Shown here: positions 23,158 through 31,561 of the stretch, piece after piece
Layout of the letters: each line of letters opens with the position of its first letter
How positions within the stretch are numbered: position 1 is the stretch's first letter
NCBI RefSeq assembly: GCF_013364235.1
Contig: NZ_CP054919.1
Coordinates: 7,923,603-7,987,602 of the forward strand
Reading direction: 5' to 3'
Origin: Kitasatospora sp. NA04385
Lineage (GTDB): Bacteria > Actinomycetota > Actinomycetes > Streptomycetales > Streptomycetaceae
Length of the DNA stretch: 64,000 nt
The notes under the pieces: generated by a model
The model's database searches: none
The model's input: only the letters and a program-made list of their open reading frames with translations
What the model was told of the DNA's origin: nothing
Program-made: the position numbers and the translations under genes

Positions 23158-24633
23158 GTGAACGTCCGTCATACGGCTGTCGAGAAGGTCGGCGCCCGCG
23201 CCGAAGCCCCCCGCCCACCGCATCACCCCCCGCGGTCCCTGCGTGAGGCGTGGGTGGCCCTCGCCGGGTTGTCGGCGGTGTTCCTGTTCGAGATGCTCGA
23301 CAACTCGATCCTCAACGTGGCCCTGCCGACCATCGGCCGCGAGCTGTCGGCGTCGACGACGCTGCTGCAGTGGGTCACGGGCGGGTACGCCGTCGTGTTC
23401 GGCGCGCTGATGCTCGCCTTCGGGGCGCTGGCGGACCGGGTCGGCCGCCGCAGGGTCATGCTGGTCGGATTGGTGCTGCTGGGCGCGGCCGGTCTGGCGA
23501 CCGCGTTCGTCACCACGGCGGAGCAGTTGATCGCGGTGCGGGCGGCGATGGGTGTCGCGGCCGCGATGACGACGCCGGGCTCCCTCGCCCTGGCCTTCCG
23601 GCTGTTCGACGAGGAGGGGCTCCGCGTCCGGGCGATGACGCTCGTGTCGACGGTGGGCCTGGTCGGGCTCGCGATCGGCCCCACGGCCGGTGGCTTCGTG
23701 CTGGGATTCGCTCCGTGGCAGGTGCTGCTGCTGGCGAACGTGCCGGTCGCCGCGCTCGCGTTCCTCTGCATCCGCCGCGGCATCCCCGCCGACCGGGCGG
23801 ACGAGCTGCACCGCGATCCCCTCGACGTCGGGGGCGCGCTGCTCGGCACGGCCGCGCTGGTGCTCGCGCTGACCGCGCCGACGCTGTTCGTCGACGCGGG
23901 CGTCGCGTCGCCCCTGCCGTGGCTGACGGCGGCGGCGGCCGTCGCGGTGGCCGTGCTGTTCGTCGTCCGGGCCCGCGCCGCCCGCCGTCCGCTGCTCGAC
24001 CTCGCGCTGCTCGCGCGCCCCCTGGTGGCGAGCGGGCTGGCGTTCAAGGGCGCTTCGGGACTCGCGGTCGCGGGTCTCGGCTACCTGGTGACCTTGCAGC
24101 TCCAGCTCGACTGGGGCTGGACGCCCGCCCAGGCGGCCGTGGGCCTGCTGCCCCAGGTCGTGGTGCTGATCGCGGGCGGTGTGTTCATCGGCCCGCTGGT
24201 GGCGCGGGTGGGCCTCGACGCGGCCGCCCGGCTCAGCGCCGCGGCGGTCGTGTGCGGGCTCGCCGTCTACGGGCTGCTGGGCCGGTTCGGGTACGGGTGG
24301 GTGGCCCTGGCGCTCGTGCTGGTCGCCGCCGGGATGCGCGTGGTGGGCGTCGTGGCCGGGACCAACGTCATGCGCGGCCTCCCGGCGGAGCGGACCACCA
24401 TCGGAGCGGCGCTGGTGGACACCGCCGGCGAAGTCGCCACGGGAGTCGGCATCGCCGTCGGCGGGACCATCGTCGCGGCCCTCTTCACCGGCGACGTCGC
24501 CACCTCGCCCTGGAGCGCCGACCAGCACGCACAGTTCCGCGAAGCGCTCACCGCGGCCGGCCTCGCGCTCACGCTCCTGGCCGCGGCACTGGTGGGCTGG
24601 GGCCTGGTCCGCGCCCGCCGGGCGAGCCGCTGA
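23158..24633 (+). CDS. MFS drug exporter, DHA2 type
   Basis: 491-residue permease with about 14 membrane helices. The DHA2 marks are the first helix end MLDNSILNVALPTIGREL, the motif QWVTGGYAVVFGALMLAFG, the loop ADRVGRRRVMLVG (motif A) and the helix-5 stretch IGPTAGGFVLGF (motif C, antiporter). It should export drugs or other small molecules against protons. GTG 23158 is preceded by GAAGGAG. A TAGGGT at 23028-23033 is a possible -10. Codon use is a little less biased than in the flanking genes. No regulator is adjacent on this side. Confidence 0.9.
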   Translation: MNVRHTAVEKVGARAEAPRPPHHPPRSLREAWVALAGLSAVFLFEMLDNSILNVALPTIGRELSASTTLLQWVTGGYAVVFGALMLAFGALADRVGRRRVMLVGLVLLGAAGLATAFVTTAEQLIAVRAAMGVAAAMTTPGSLALAFRLFDEEGLRVRAMTLVSTVGLVGLAIGPTAGGFVLGFAPWQVLLLANVPVAALAFLCIRRGIPADRADELHRDPLDVGGALLGTAALVLALTAPTLFVDAGVASPLPWLTAAAAVAVAVLFVVRARAARRPLLDLALLARPLVASGLAFKGASGLAVAGLGYLVTLQLQLDWGWTPAQAAVGLLPQVVVLIAGGVFIGPLVARVGLDAAARLSAAAVVCGLAVYGLLGRFGYGWVALALVLVAAGMRVVGVVAGTNVMRGLPAERTTIGAALVDTAGEVATGVGIAVGGTIVAALFTGDVATSPWSADQHAQFREALTAAGLALTLLAAALVGWGLVRARRASR

Positions 24634-24861
24634 CGTCCGACGACGGCCCGGTACCGACACCGGCGCCGACCACCAACCGGGCCGGACCGGGCGCCGAGTA
24701 GCACCGCGGCTGCGCGAACCGCCCCCGGGCGGTGGACCGGGCCGCCCCCCGGCCCACCGCCCGCTGCCTCCGACCGCCTCGCCGAATGCCAGGCCGACCG
24801 CGCCCTCCCGGCCGGGTGTCGGCGGCCGGTTCGGACGGGGCGGCCGGCCGTCGGCGGGTGT

Positions 24862-25659
24862 TCACCGCGGGTGGGGCGGGTTGCCCGTCCGGTGCAGGTG
24901 GGCGTCGATCAGGGCGAGGACGGGTTCCGGCCGTTCGATCTGCGGGAGGTGGCCGGCTTCGGGGACGACTTCGAGCCGGCCGTTGCCGAAGGCGGCGGCG
25001 TACGCCGCGCCGTAGGCGGGGGTGACGATGCGGTCGCTCTCGCCCCAGAGCAGGAGGGCGGGCACCTGGACGCTCCCGAGCCGGTGCAGCAGCTCGGGGT
25101 CGTGCATGTAGGGGTCGCCGGCGAGGGCGCGCATGGTGGCCATGTTGCCCTGCCGGCGGGCGAGTTCTTCGGCGGGGACGTCGGCGGGGTCGAGGTGGTG
25201 GCGGTCCGGGTCGTGCCAGGAGTGCTCCGCGACGCCGCGGGCGTCGAGGGCGAAGAAGTCGGTGATCGGTTCCGTCTCGACCCGCACGCCGACGGCGTCG
25301 ATCAGGACGAGGCCGGTGATGCGCCCCCCGTCGTCGCGGACAGCCATCTCGGCGGCTATCCAGCCCCCGAGCGAGGAGCCGACGACGAGGACGTCGCGCA
25401 GCCCGCGGTCGCGCAGGACGTGCAGGTAGGCGCGGGCGAGGTCGCCGATGCCGGTGAGCCCCGCGGGGCGGTGCGTGCCGTCCCAGCCGGGGTGCACGGG
25501 CGTGAGGGTGCGGGCGGTGCGGGAGAGGTGCCGGGCGAGGCCGGCGACGGTGGCGGGGCCGCCGCCGCCGTGCAGGATGAGGACCGGTCGGCCGGTTCCG
25601 GCCTCGGACAGGGTGAGGGGCAGGTCGGCGGGCACGGGTGACGCGTCGTCAGGGGGCAT
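24862..25659 (-). CDS. Alpha/beta hydrolase
   Basis: 265-residue alpha/beta hydrolase. The oxyanion region is VLILHGGGGPA, the nucleophile elbow VVGSSLGGWIAAEM, the acid WGESDRIVTP and the catalytic His PEAGHLPQIERPE. It resembles small esterase or C-C-bond hydrolases; the substrate is unknown. Start ATG 25659 is used (an ATG at 25671 is also in frame). It is divergent from the MarR gene across a short AT-rich operator and is likely controlled by it. Confidence 0.87.
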   Translation of the reverse strand: MPPDDASPVPADLPLTLSEAGTGRPVLILHGGGGPATVAGLARHLSRTARTLTPVHPGWDGTHRPAGLTGIGDLARAYLHVLRDRGLRDVLVVGSSLGGWIAAEMAVRDDGGRITGLVLIDAVGVRVETEPITDFFALDARGVAEHSWHDPDRHHLDPADVPAEELARRQGNMATMRALAGDPYMHDPELLHRLGSVQVPALLLWGESDRIVTPAYGAAYAAAFGNGRLEVVPEAGHLPQIERPEPVLALIDAHLHRTGNPPHPR

Positions 25660-25671
25660 GCCCGCCACCAT

Positions 25672-25702
25672 AACTAAGCATCTTTATATAAGCAAGCTTA
25701 GT
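25672..25702. promoter_or_regulatory. Palindromic operator between hydrolase and MarR genes
   Basis: ACTAAGC (25673-25679) and GCTTAGT (25696-25702) are inverted copies around a 16-base AT-rich centre containing TATATAA. This is unusually AT-rich for the window and lies exactly between the divergent starts, as expected for a MarR dimer site covering both promoters. Confidence 0.65.
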
Positions 25703-25709
25703 CGTGGTG

Positions 25710-25715
25710 TAGACT
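25710..25715 (+). promoter_or_regulatory. -10 element of the leaderless MarR gene
   Basis: TAGACT ends six bases before ATG 25722, with no room for a ribosome site, so the mRNA should begin at the start codon. Confidence 0.6.
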
Positions 25716-25721
25716 CGCCGC

Positions 25722-26141
25722 ATGCATGGTGAGCTGCAAGAACTCGGCAGAGCGGTCAAACAGGCCCAGTACCGACAGCACCGGGCGCTCGACAGCGCCC
25801 TCGCGGCCGTCGGCACGACGCTGGCCCAGTGGGACGCCCTGCGGGCGATCGGCCGCTCACCCGGTTCGTCGGCCCGCGAGTTGGCCGCAGCGACGTTCCA
25901 GACCGAGCAGGCCTTCGGAACGCTCGTCGGCCGCCTCGCGGCCCAGGACCTCGTGGAGCGCCGACCGGGACACGGCCGACGCATCGAGCACCACCTCACG
26001 CCCCTCGGCGGGCAGGTCCTGGCGGCCGGTCACAAGGTCGCCGACGAGGTGCTCGCCGACTGTTTCGCCGCCCTGTCCGGTGCGGACCGCGCGACCCTGC
26101 TCGACCTGCTGCGGCGGCTCACCGCGGAACGGGACGCGTAG
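25722..26141 (+). CDS. MarR-family regulator
   Basis: 139-residue winged-helix repressor. The core is LAQWDALRAIGRSPGSSARE, then QTEQAFGTLVGRLAAQDLVE (recognition helix), the wing RRPGHGRRIEHHLTPLG, and a C-terminal dimerisation helix with LSGADRATLLDLLRRL. It probably binds the operator at 25672-25702 and controls itself and the divergent hydrolase. The inducer is unknown. The gene appears leaderless. Confidence 0.9.
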   Translation: MHGELQELGRAVKQAQYRQHRALDSALAAVGTTLAQWDALRAIGRSPGSSARELAAATFQTEQAFGTLVGRLAAQDLVERRPGHGRRIEHHLTPLGGQVLAAGHKVADEVLADCFAALSGADRATLLDLLRRLTAERDA

Positions 26142-26226
26142 GCCCGGCCGCCGGGACGCGCGCCGGGGGCGGACGAGCCCCCGCCGGGCGGTGCTCAGGC
26201 GCTCAGGCGTTCACGTGCTCGGGCGT

Positions 26227-26574
26227 TCACGCGGTGCCGAAGTAGTAGGCGCCGAGGGCCTGGTGGTAGTCGGAGCTGTCGCCGTGGGCGTCGGGGTCGA
26301 ACTCGGGCGAGTTCCGGACGTCCTCCATGCTGCGGTCCAGCCAGACGGACCTGTCGTCGTGGTCGATCCGGTTGATGGTGCCCGCGGGGACGAGCACCGT
26401 GCGGCCGAAGATCCACGGGCCGGTGTCGACCACGAGGTGGGCCTGGCCGACCTCCTCGCTGTGCTTGTCGACCTTGCCGATGCGGCCGTCCGAGGCCTCC
26501 ACCCGGTATCCCGTCAGATCGTCGCCCGCGTTGTACCCCTCGGCGCTCTCGTAATCCCAAATGCCTCTGGCCAC
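26227..26574 (-). CDS. PRC-barrel domain protein (copy 2)
   Basis: 115-residue paralogue of the protein at 22379-22729, sharing the order GIWDYESAEGYNAGDDL, GYRVEASDGRIGKVDKHS, VVDTGPWIFGRTVLVPAGT and RNSPEFDPDAHGD. The GTG start at 26574 (GGGGAG upstream) lines up exactly with the ATG of copy 1; an in-frame ATG at 26601 would add nine residues. It lies beside CsbD and a small hydrophobic protein, so a stress role is likely but not shown. Confidence 0.88.
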   Translation of the reverse strand: MARGIWDYESAEGYNAGDDLTGYRVEASDGRIGKVDKHSEEVGQAHLVVDTGPWIFGRTVLVPAGTINRIDHDDRSVWLDRSMEDVRNSPEFDPDAHGDSSDYHQALGAYYFGTA

Positions 26575-26672
26575 GGCAGTCTCCCCTGTCGTCTCTGTCA
26601 TTGATGCGCGATTCCCGCTGCGCTGTCGCCCCGACGGCGGAGGGCGAACACCCTCCCGGTGCGGACGGGTGT

Positions 26673-26699
26673 GGGCCCGCCCGACGGCCGGGCGGACCC
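26673..26699 (-). terminator. Terminator hairpin after CsbD
   Basis: GGGCCCGCCCG (26673-26683) pairs with CGGGCGGACCC (26689-26699) with one mismatch and a five-base loop, 22 bases past the CsbD stop. Confidence 0.6.
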
Positions 26700-26721
26700 A
26701 CGTGGACTCTGCTCGGGGCAC

Positions 26722-26895
26722 TCAGCCCTTGAAGGCGTCCTTGACGTGCTCGCCGGCCTGCTTGAGGTCGCCCTTGGTCTTGTCGGCCCTGCCCTCGGCC
26801 TCGAGGCGCTCGTTGCCGACGGCCTTGCCGACGGTCTCCTTGACGGTGCCCTTGAGCTTGTCGCCGGTGTTGTGGATCTTGTCACCCGTGCTCAT
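26722..26895 (-). CDS. CsbD-family stress protein
   Basis: 57-residue hydrophilic protein: MSTGDKIHNTGDKLKGTVKE, then the repeat-like KTKGDLKQAGEHVKDAFKG. This is the CsbD pattern of Lys/Gly-rich amphipathic helices. CsbD genes belong to general stress regulons. ATG 26895 has GAGGAGG upstream, so the call is firm despite the small size. The gene precedes the PRC-barrel gene on the same strand, with a hairpin between them. Confidence 0.92.
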   Translation of the reverse strand: MSTGDKIHNTGDKLKGTVKETVGKAVGNERLEAEGRADKTKGDLKQAGEHVKDAFKG

Positions 26896-27051
26896 CGCGT
26901 CCTCCTCGAACCGTCCGCCCCCGTGGGGCCCTCATCCTGACGCTGCGTCGTCTACCCGCTTGAACTGGGGTGATTCATAGGAATATTCGCCGGGTGCAGG
27001 GGCATGCGGCGTGCCGACAACAGACCGACAACAGACTGCGTGGAGGTCACC

Positions 27052-27222
27052 ATGGTTCCCCTTCTTCTCGTCCTGCTGCTGGCGCTCATCCTGTTCGGCG
27101 CCGGTTTCGCGCTCAAGGCCCTGTGGTGGGTCGCGGTCATCGTGCTGGTGATCTGGGCGGTGGGCTTCGTCGCCCGCGGCACCAACGCCGGTGGCAGCCG
27201 CGGCCGTTGGTACCGCTGGTAA
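27052..27222 (+). CDS. Small hydrophobic membrane protein
   Basis: 56 residues with two closely spaced membrane helices (LLLVLLLALILFGAGFALKA and WWVAVIVLVIWAVGFVA) and a basic tail GGSRGRWYRW. ATG 27052 follows TGGAGGT. Proteins of this shape (lmo0937/DUF5670-like) are common stress-linked genes in streptomycetes. It is divergent from CsbD. Confidence 0.85.
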   Translation: MVPLLLVLLLALILFGAGFALKALWWVAVIVLVIWAVGFVARGTNAGGSRGRWYRW

Positions 27223-27242
27223 CCGACGTCCGCACCACCCCC

Positions 27243-27278
27243 GAGCGGGCCCGCACCACCCCTGGTGCGGGCCCGCTC
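27243..27278. terminator. Strong bidirectional terminator
   Basis: 16-base perfect arms (27243-27258 and 27263-27278) with loop CCCC, between the convergent stops of the small membrane protein and the acetyltransferase. Confidence 0.85.
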
Positions 27279-27318
27279 CCGTGCCGTCCCCGCGGCGGAG
27301 GGCCGCAGGCCGGTGCGG

Positions 27319-27912
27319 CTACGCGGGCGTGGCCCGCGCCAGGCGGTCCGTGAGCGTCCGCTTCACCGCGGGCCAGTCCGGGCGGACGACGCTGAACAGC
27401 ACCGAGTCGCGCACCCGGCCGTCGCGCATCACCATGTGCTGGCGCAGGACGCCCTCCTGGACCGCGCCGAGCCGGGCTATGGCGGCGCGGGAGGTGTCGT
27501 TGAGCACGTCGGTCAGGAACTCCACCCGGTTCATGCCCAGGTCCTCGAACGCGTGGGTCAGCATCAGCAGCTTCGCCTCGGTGTTGAGCGCGGTGCGCTG
27601 CCAGGACCGGCCGAGGAAGGTGAACCCGATCTCCAGCCGCCGGTAGGGCTCGTTGATGGCGAGGAACCGGGTGGACCCGGCGATCCCGCCGGTGGCGAGG
27701 TCGACGGTGGCGTACGCGAGGTGGGCACCCGCCGCGCGGGCGGCGTGGGCCTCGTCGATGAACGCCCGGACGTCGTCGGGATGCGGGACGAGCGTCACCC
27801 CGAGGTTCCACAACTCGCCGTCCCGGACGGCTTCGCACAGGCCGTCGTGGTGCCGGTGGTCGAGCGGCTCCAGCCTCGCATGCGCGCCGGTGAGCGGTGT
27901 GTGGTCGAGCAT
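27319..27912 (-). CDS. GNAT acetyltransferase, RimJ/RimL type
   Basis: 197-residue GNAT protein: LTGAHARLEPLDHRHHDGLC, then AGSTRFLAINEPYRRLEIGF, the acetyl-CoA region LNTEAKLLMLTHAFEDLGMN and RVEFLTDVLNDTSRAAIARL. The Asn-x-x-S/A-x-x-x-x-x-x-x-x-G pattern places it with RimL-like ribosomal-protein or amino-acid N-acetyltransferases. GGGAG precedes ATG 27912. Substrate unknown; monocistronic. Confidence 0.9.
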   Translation of the reverse strand: MLDHTPLTGAHARLEPLDHRHHDGLCEAVRDGELWNLGVTLVPHPDDVRAFIDEAHAARAAGAHLAYATVDLATGGIAGSTRFLAINEPYRRLEIGFTFLGRSWQRTALNTEAKLLMLTHAFEDLGMNRVEFLTDVLNDTSRAAIARLGAVQEGVLRQHMVMRDGRVRDSVLFSVVRPDWPAVKRTLTDRLARATPA

Positions 27913-27995
27913 CGTCTACTCCCAGTGCATCGTGGCCCTGCCGGTCGCACGGTACCGGCGGGCACGACGGCCGCGCCGGGGATTTCGACGGGTGG

Positions 27996-28421
27996 TCAGG
28001 CGGTGCGGCCGGGACCGGTGCGGGCGAGCATGGCGGTCAGGGACCGGATCGCCTCCTCGGCGTCGGCGAACTCCTCCTCGTCGGGGAGCACGGCGCCGAA
28101 GCTCCCGCCCTCGGGCGCCTCCAGGGCCCGCCAGTGCAGAACGGGAGCGAGTTCGCTGCTGCACTGGGCCAGGAACCAGGCGAGGCGGCCGTGGGTGCGG
28201 GCCACCGTCACCGCCAGGACGGCCAGGGCCTCGCGCAGCCCCGCCAGCCGGTCGATCCGCGCCGACTTCGCCTGCACGTCCGCCGGCCCGACGGCCGCGG
28301 CGAGCGCCAGCGCCGTCTCCCGCACGAGCACCAGATCCGCCCGTGCCGGATCCCACTCGCCCTGCACCAACTGGCGCTGCGCCTCAAGGACGACCTGCTC
28401 GACGGCCGCGGACATGCTCAT
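27996..28421 (-). CDS. Hypothetical alpha-helical protein
   Basis: 141 residues, almost all helical (SAAVEQVVLEAQRQLVQGEW; ARIDRLAGLREALAVLAVTV; DEEEFADAEEAIRSLTAMLA). I do not recognise the family. The start is ATG 28421 (MSMSAAV), ten bases after the stop of the STAS gene on the same strand, so the two probably form an operon and may act in one signalling route. Confidence 0.65.
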   Translation of the reverse strand: MSMSAAVEQVVLEAQRQLVQGEWDPARADLVLVRETALALAAAVGPADVQAKSARIDRLAGLREALAVLAVTVARTHGRLAWFLAQCSSELAPVLHWRALEAPEGGSFGAVLPDEEEFADAEEAIRSLTAMLARTGPGRTA

Positions 28422-28431
28422 GAGCGGCAGC

Positions 28432-28908
28432 CTACCGGTCGTCCCGGGCGCCCGTCGGATCATGATCCCCGGGGTCGGCGGACCGGCCCGCGCAGGCCCG
28501 GGGCAGGGTGGTGAGGGCGGCGTGGACGCTGGGGCGGACGTCGAAGACCGCGGCGGTGCCGGTGATCTCCAGCAGCCTGGCCACCGCAGCGGTCGGCGCG
28601 GTCAGCACCAGGTCGGCGCCCGCCTCCGCGAGGACGCGACGAGTGCGGACGAAGGCGTTCAGGCCGCTGGAGTCGCAGAACGTCAGCAACTCCAGGTCCA
28701 GCACCAACAGCCCGGGCCGGCCGGCGACGGCCGCGTCCAGCGCCCGGTTCAGGCGCGGGAGCTGGTCGCGGTCCAGCTCTCCGTCCAGCCGGACGACCCG
28801 GGCACGGCAGTGGCTGCCGCTGGCGAGGCCGCTGTAGCAGGTGATCCGCAGACCTTCGCCACCGGCGCCGTCGGCAGGCCCTGAAGCGCGGCCGTGGTGG
28901 TGGGACAT
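28432..28908 (-). CDS. STAS-domain anti-anti-sigma factor-like protein
   Basis: 158-residue protein with a single STAS domain: VVRLDGELDRDQLPRLNRAL, then LVLDLELLTFCDSSGLNAFV and GADLVLTAPTAAVARLLEIT. The DSS-GL motif holds the serine that SpoIIAB-type kinases phosphorylate, so it is likely an antagonist of an anti-sigma factor. A His-rich N-terminus (MSHHHGRASG) and an Asp/Arg tail flank the domain. No anti-sigma kinase is adjacent. Confidence 0.88.
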   Translation of the reverse strand: MSHHHGRASGPADGAGGEGLRITCYSGLASGSHCRARVVRLDGELDRDQLPRLNRALDAAVAGRPGLLVLDLELLTFCDSSGLNAFVRTRRVLAEAGADLVLTAPTAAVARLLEITGTAAVFDVRPSVHAALTTLPRACAGRSADPGDHDPTGARDDR

Positions 28909-29070
28909 GCGGTGATCATCCCGCCGGACACCGGCCGCCGCAAGAACCTGAACCGGCCGCACCGCAACCACGATCCGGCCGGAGGACCCGGCACCGCGCC
29001 GACGGCCACGGCCGGGCCGACGAGCCCGCCGGCCGCCGGTGCGGGACTGCCCGCGGGTGGTCCGGAGAAC

Positions 29071-29076
29071 TACACT
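29071..29076 (+). promoter_or_regulatory. -10 element of a leaderless gene
   Basis: TACACT ends six bases before ATG 29083; no ribosome site lies between them. Confidence 0.55.
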
Positions 29077-29082
29077 CCCGCC

Positions 29083-29712
29083 ATGGGACTCCAGGACGAC
29101 GTGAACCGGGCGAGGGCGGCTGCTGACGCGGAGGGGGCGGCCGAGCTCCGGCGCAGGGAGGCCGCCCACCGGGCCGCCTCGAACCTGTGGGCCGATTTCC
29201 TCTCCTGCTGCCGGGAGTTCGCTGAACTGGCCCCGCGCAACGGGCGGCCGCCCGCCACCGGGCAGCGGGTCCTGAGCAAGCACCGGATGCAGGAGCGGGG
29301 CAACTGGGACCACGTCGTCGACAACCCCGGGGGCTGGACCTTCAACGTCGAGGGCCACATGTTCTGCGTCACCACGGACGGCACCCTGCTGACGGAGGGG
29401 AAGAAGTCCTCGGGGCGGCCCGGCATCTTTCCGATGCGCACCCGCTACGTCCACCGCTTCGAGCCCTGCCCGGCCTTCCCGGCGTCCCCGTCGGAGCTGG
29501 TCGAGGGGCCGGGTTTCGGGGAAGTGCAACTGCCCGGCGTCTTCCGGATCGTTCGGAGCGGCCGCCACGTGCCCCCGTCGGAAGTCGTCCAGCGGGACAT
29601 CGCCAAGTTCGGCGGAGCCGTGGCGGTGAGCACCTACTTGTGCGACGACGAGGGGATGCGACTCGTCTTCGCGAAGGACCTCCTGGTCGATTCCCTGCAG
29701 TCCGCCCGCTGA
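29083..29712 (+). CDS. Hypothetical protein
   Basis: 209-residue soluble protein. A helical, charged N-terminus (MGLQDDVNRARAAADAEGAA) is followed by a mixed domain with many aromatic residues (NWDHVVDNPGGWTFNVEGHM, RYVHRFEPCPAFPASPSELV) and a C-terminal TYLCDDEGMRLVFAKDLLVD. No family recognised. Codon use is less extreme than its neighbours, which may mean later acquisition. It appears leaderless. Confidence 0.7.
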   Translation: MGLQDDVNRARAAADAEGAAELRRREAAHRAASNLWADFLSCCREFAELAPRNGRPPATGQRVLSKHRMQERGNWDHVVDNPGGWTFNVEGHMFCVTTDGTLLTEGKKSSGRPGIFPMRTRYVHRFEPCPAFPASPSELVEGPGFGEVQLPGVFRIVRSGRHVPPSEVVQRDIAKFGGAVAVSTYLCDDEGMRLVFAKDLLVDSLQSAR

Positions 29713-29823
29713 CCCGGCCCGGGCCTCCCGGCGTCCGCGACGTCCCGATGTCCCGGCGTCTCGGCGTCCGCGATGTCAGGGAGTCGTAAGGCCATCGCCC
29801 GTGAGTCGTGCGCCCGTTCTTCC

Positions 29824-29829
29824 TAGGGT
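29824..29829 (+). promoter_or_regulatory. -10 element of the leaderless MTA phosphorylase gene
   Basis: TAGGGT ends six bases before ATG 29836, the same layout as at 25710 and 29071. Confidence 0.55.
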
Positions 29830-29835
29830 CGGGCC

Positions 29836-30723
29836 ATGACTCTTCCTCTTCTTCCTCCTTCCCCTGACCGCGGACACCCGGTCGCTCCTCACCCCCTTCC
29901 GACCGCCGAGCTCGGTGTGATCGGGGGGTCGGGTCTGTACGCCCTGCTCGACGAGGTGGTGGAGGTGCGGGTGGAGACTCCGTACGGGCCGCCGTCGGAT
30001 GCGGTGTTCGTGGGGGAGGTGGCGGGGCGGCGGGTGGCTTTCCTGCCGCGTCACGGGCGGGGGCACCGGTTGCCGCCGCACCGGATCAACTACCGGGCCA
30101 ATCTGTGGGCTCTGCACGCGCTGGGTGTGCGGCAGGTGCTGGGGCCGTGTGCGGTGGGCGGGCTGCGTCCCGAGTACGGGCCGGGGACGCTGCTGGTGCC
30201 CGACCAGTTCGTGGACCGGACTTCGGGGCGGGTGCAGACGTACTACGACGGGCGGATCCTGCCGGACGGGTCGGTGCCCGAGGTGGTGCACGTCTCTATG
30301 GCCGACCCGTACTGCCCCCGGGGGCGCGCTGCGGTGCTGGCCGCCGCCCGGGGCCTGGCGTGGGAGGCGGTGGACGGCGGGACGCTGGTGGTGATCGAGG
30401 GTCCGCGCTTCTCCACCCGGGCGGAGTCGCGCTGGTTCACCGCCAGCGGCTGGTCCGCGGTCGGGATGACCGGCCACCCCGAGGCCGTCCTGGCCCGTGA
30501 ACTGGGCCTGTGCTACACCTCCCTGGCCCTGGTCACCGACCTCGACGCGGGCGTGGAGAGCGGCGAGGGCGTCACCCACGCCGAGGTGCTGGACGTCTTC
30601 GCCCGCAACGTCGACCGCCTGCGCACCGTCCTGTTCAAGGCCCTGGAATCACTGCCCGCCACCCGCGACTGCACCTGCTCCCACGCCCTGGACGACCTGG
30701 AGACCGGCCTGCCCGGCGTCTGA
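29836..30723 (+). CDS. mtnP: S-methyl-5'-thioadenosine phosphorylase
   Basis: 295-residue member of the PNP/MTAP family. The phosphate and base sites are visible: LGVIGGSGLYALLDE (N-terminal), FLPRHGRGHRLPPHRINYRA, VLGPCAVGGLRPEYGPGTLL, VVIEGPRFSTRAESRWF and SAVGMTGHPEAVLARELGL, then SLALVTDLDAGVESGEGVTH. It splits methylthioadenosine with phosphate into adenine and methylthioribose-1-phosphate. A purine nucleoside phosphorylase is the alternative. About 20 residues precede the core strand. It stands alone and appears leaderless. Confidence 0.9.
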   Translation: MTLPLLPPSPDRGHPVAPHPLPTAELGVIGGSGLYALLDEVVEVRVETPYGPPSDAVFVGEVAGRRVAFLPRHGRGHRLPPHRINYRANLWALHALGVRQVLGPCAVGGLRPEYGPGTLLVPDQFVDRTSGRVQTYYDGRILPDGSVPEVVHVSMADPYCPRGRAAVLAAARGLAWEAVDGGTLVVIEGPRFSTRAESRWFTASGWSAVGMTGHPEAVLARELGLCYTSLALVTDLDAGVESGEGVTHAEVLDVFARNVDRLRTVLFKALESLPATRDCTCSHALDDLETGLPGV

Positions 30724-30882
30724 CCCCGGTTCTGTTCCCACTCGCCTGCACGTCCGCTCGCACTCGCCGTTCCTCGCCGACCGTCCCACCGCGCCCCTCC
30801 CGCCGATCCGCTCTCCGGGCCCTTCACCAGGGCTCGGGACCGGGTACGCGGGCCGCCCGCCGGCGGCCCGCCCGGCGGGTGG

Positions 30883-31209
30883 TTACCGGATCCGCCCTCG
30901 TCGGTGCAGGTGTGTCGCGACCACCACCAAGACCACCAGCACGACGGCCCAACTGATCACCACGGCCAGCAGCAGGGCCGGTTCGTCCAGTGCCACCGCC
31001 ATCGCCAACAGTCCGAACGAGACGGCCAGACAGCAGGAGATCACCGCGACCACGATCCACGGCCGGGCCACCAGCGTCCGTCGTAGCCGTGCCATCCTCG
31101 CTGTCCGCATCGTGCGCAGCTCGCGCTCCAGCTCCTGATCGCTCCCCAGCTCGGCCTCGATCTGCTGGAGGATCAGTAGCTCACGCGGGGAGAGTGCGGG
31201 TCCGTCCAT
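30883..31209 (-). CDS. DUF3040 small membrane protein
   Basis: 108 residues. The cytosolic N-terminus (LSPRELLILQQIEAELGSDQ, the DUF3040 signature) is followed by two membrane helices (WIVVAVISCCLAVSFGLLAM and LLLAVVISWAVVLVVLVVVA) and a basic tail HLHRRGRIR. ATG 31209 has GGAGGTGG upstream. Function unknown; widespread in actinomycetes. Confidence 0.92.
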   Translation of the reverse strand: MDGPALSPRELLILQQIEAELGSDQELERELRTMRTARMARLRRTLVARPWIVVAVISCCLAVSFGLLAMAVALDEPALLLAVVISWAVVLVVLVVVATHLHRRGRIR

Positions 31210-31561
31210 CAACCACCTCCGCGCCGCAGGCAGGCACGCCCCGGCCTTCCCCGCCGACACGACCCTGCTCCCAGGTAGCAACACATGTGCCCGCTGGACG
31301 CCGGTTCTAACACGCGAACACGCGCTCGACCTCCTCGATGTCCGTTGACATTCCTTCCGATTGACGTCCCGTTGCCTCCGACGCGTCACCGGAGGCGGGG
31401 ACGCGCGAGGCCGACGGACGGAACCGCTCTGCGGCCGGGCCCCTTTCCGCTCGTGGCCTGCCGGCCCGCCAGCTCACCACCGCGCCGGCCCGCCGCCCTG
31501 CCGCCCTGCCGCCCCGCCGACCGGTGGGGCGGTCGGCGGTGAGCGGCTGGCGGTGAGCCGG
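31210..31561. other. Intergenic stretch without a recognisable gene
   Basis: 352 bases between two minus-strand genes. I see no ORF with organism-like codon use, no hairpin of note and no RNA gene. The part near 31350-31380 is relatively AT-rich for this window and may hold the DUF3040 promoter. Confidence 0.5.

Noticed and set aside
26896-27051. SigB-type promoters between CsbD and the small hydrophobic gene
   Set aside because: GGGTAG- and GGGTGC-like boxes can be found, but the upstream halves do not match GTTT at the expected spacing well enough to annotate.
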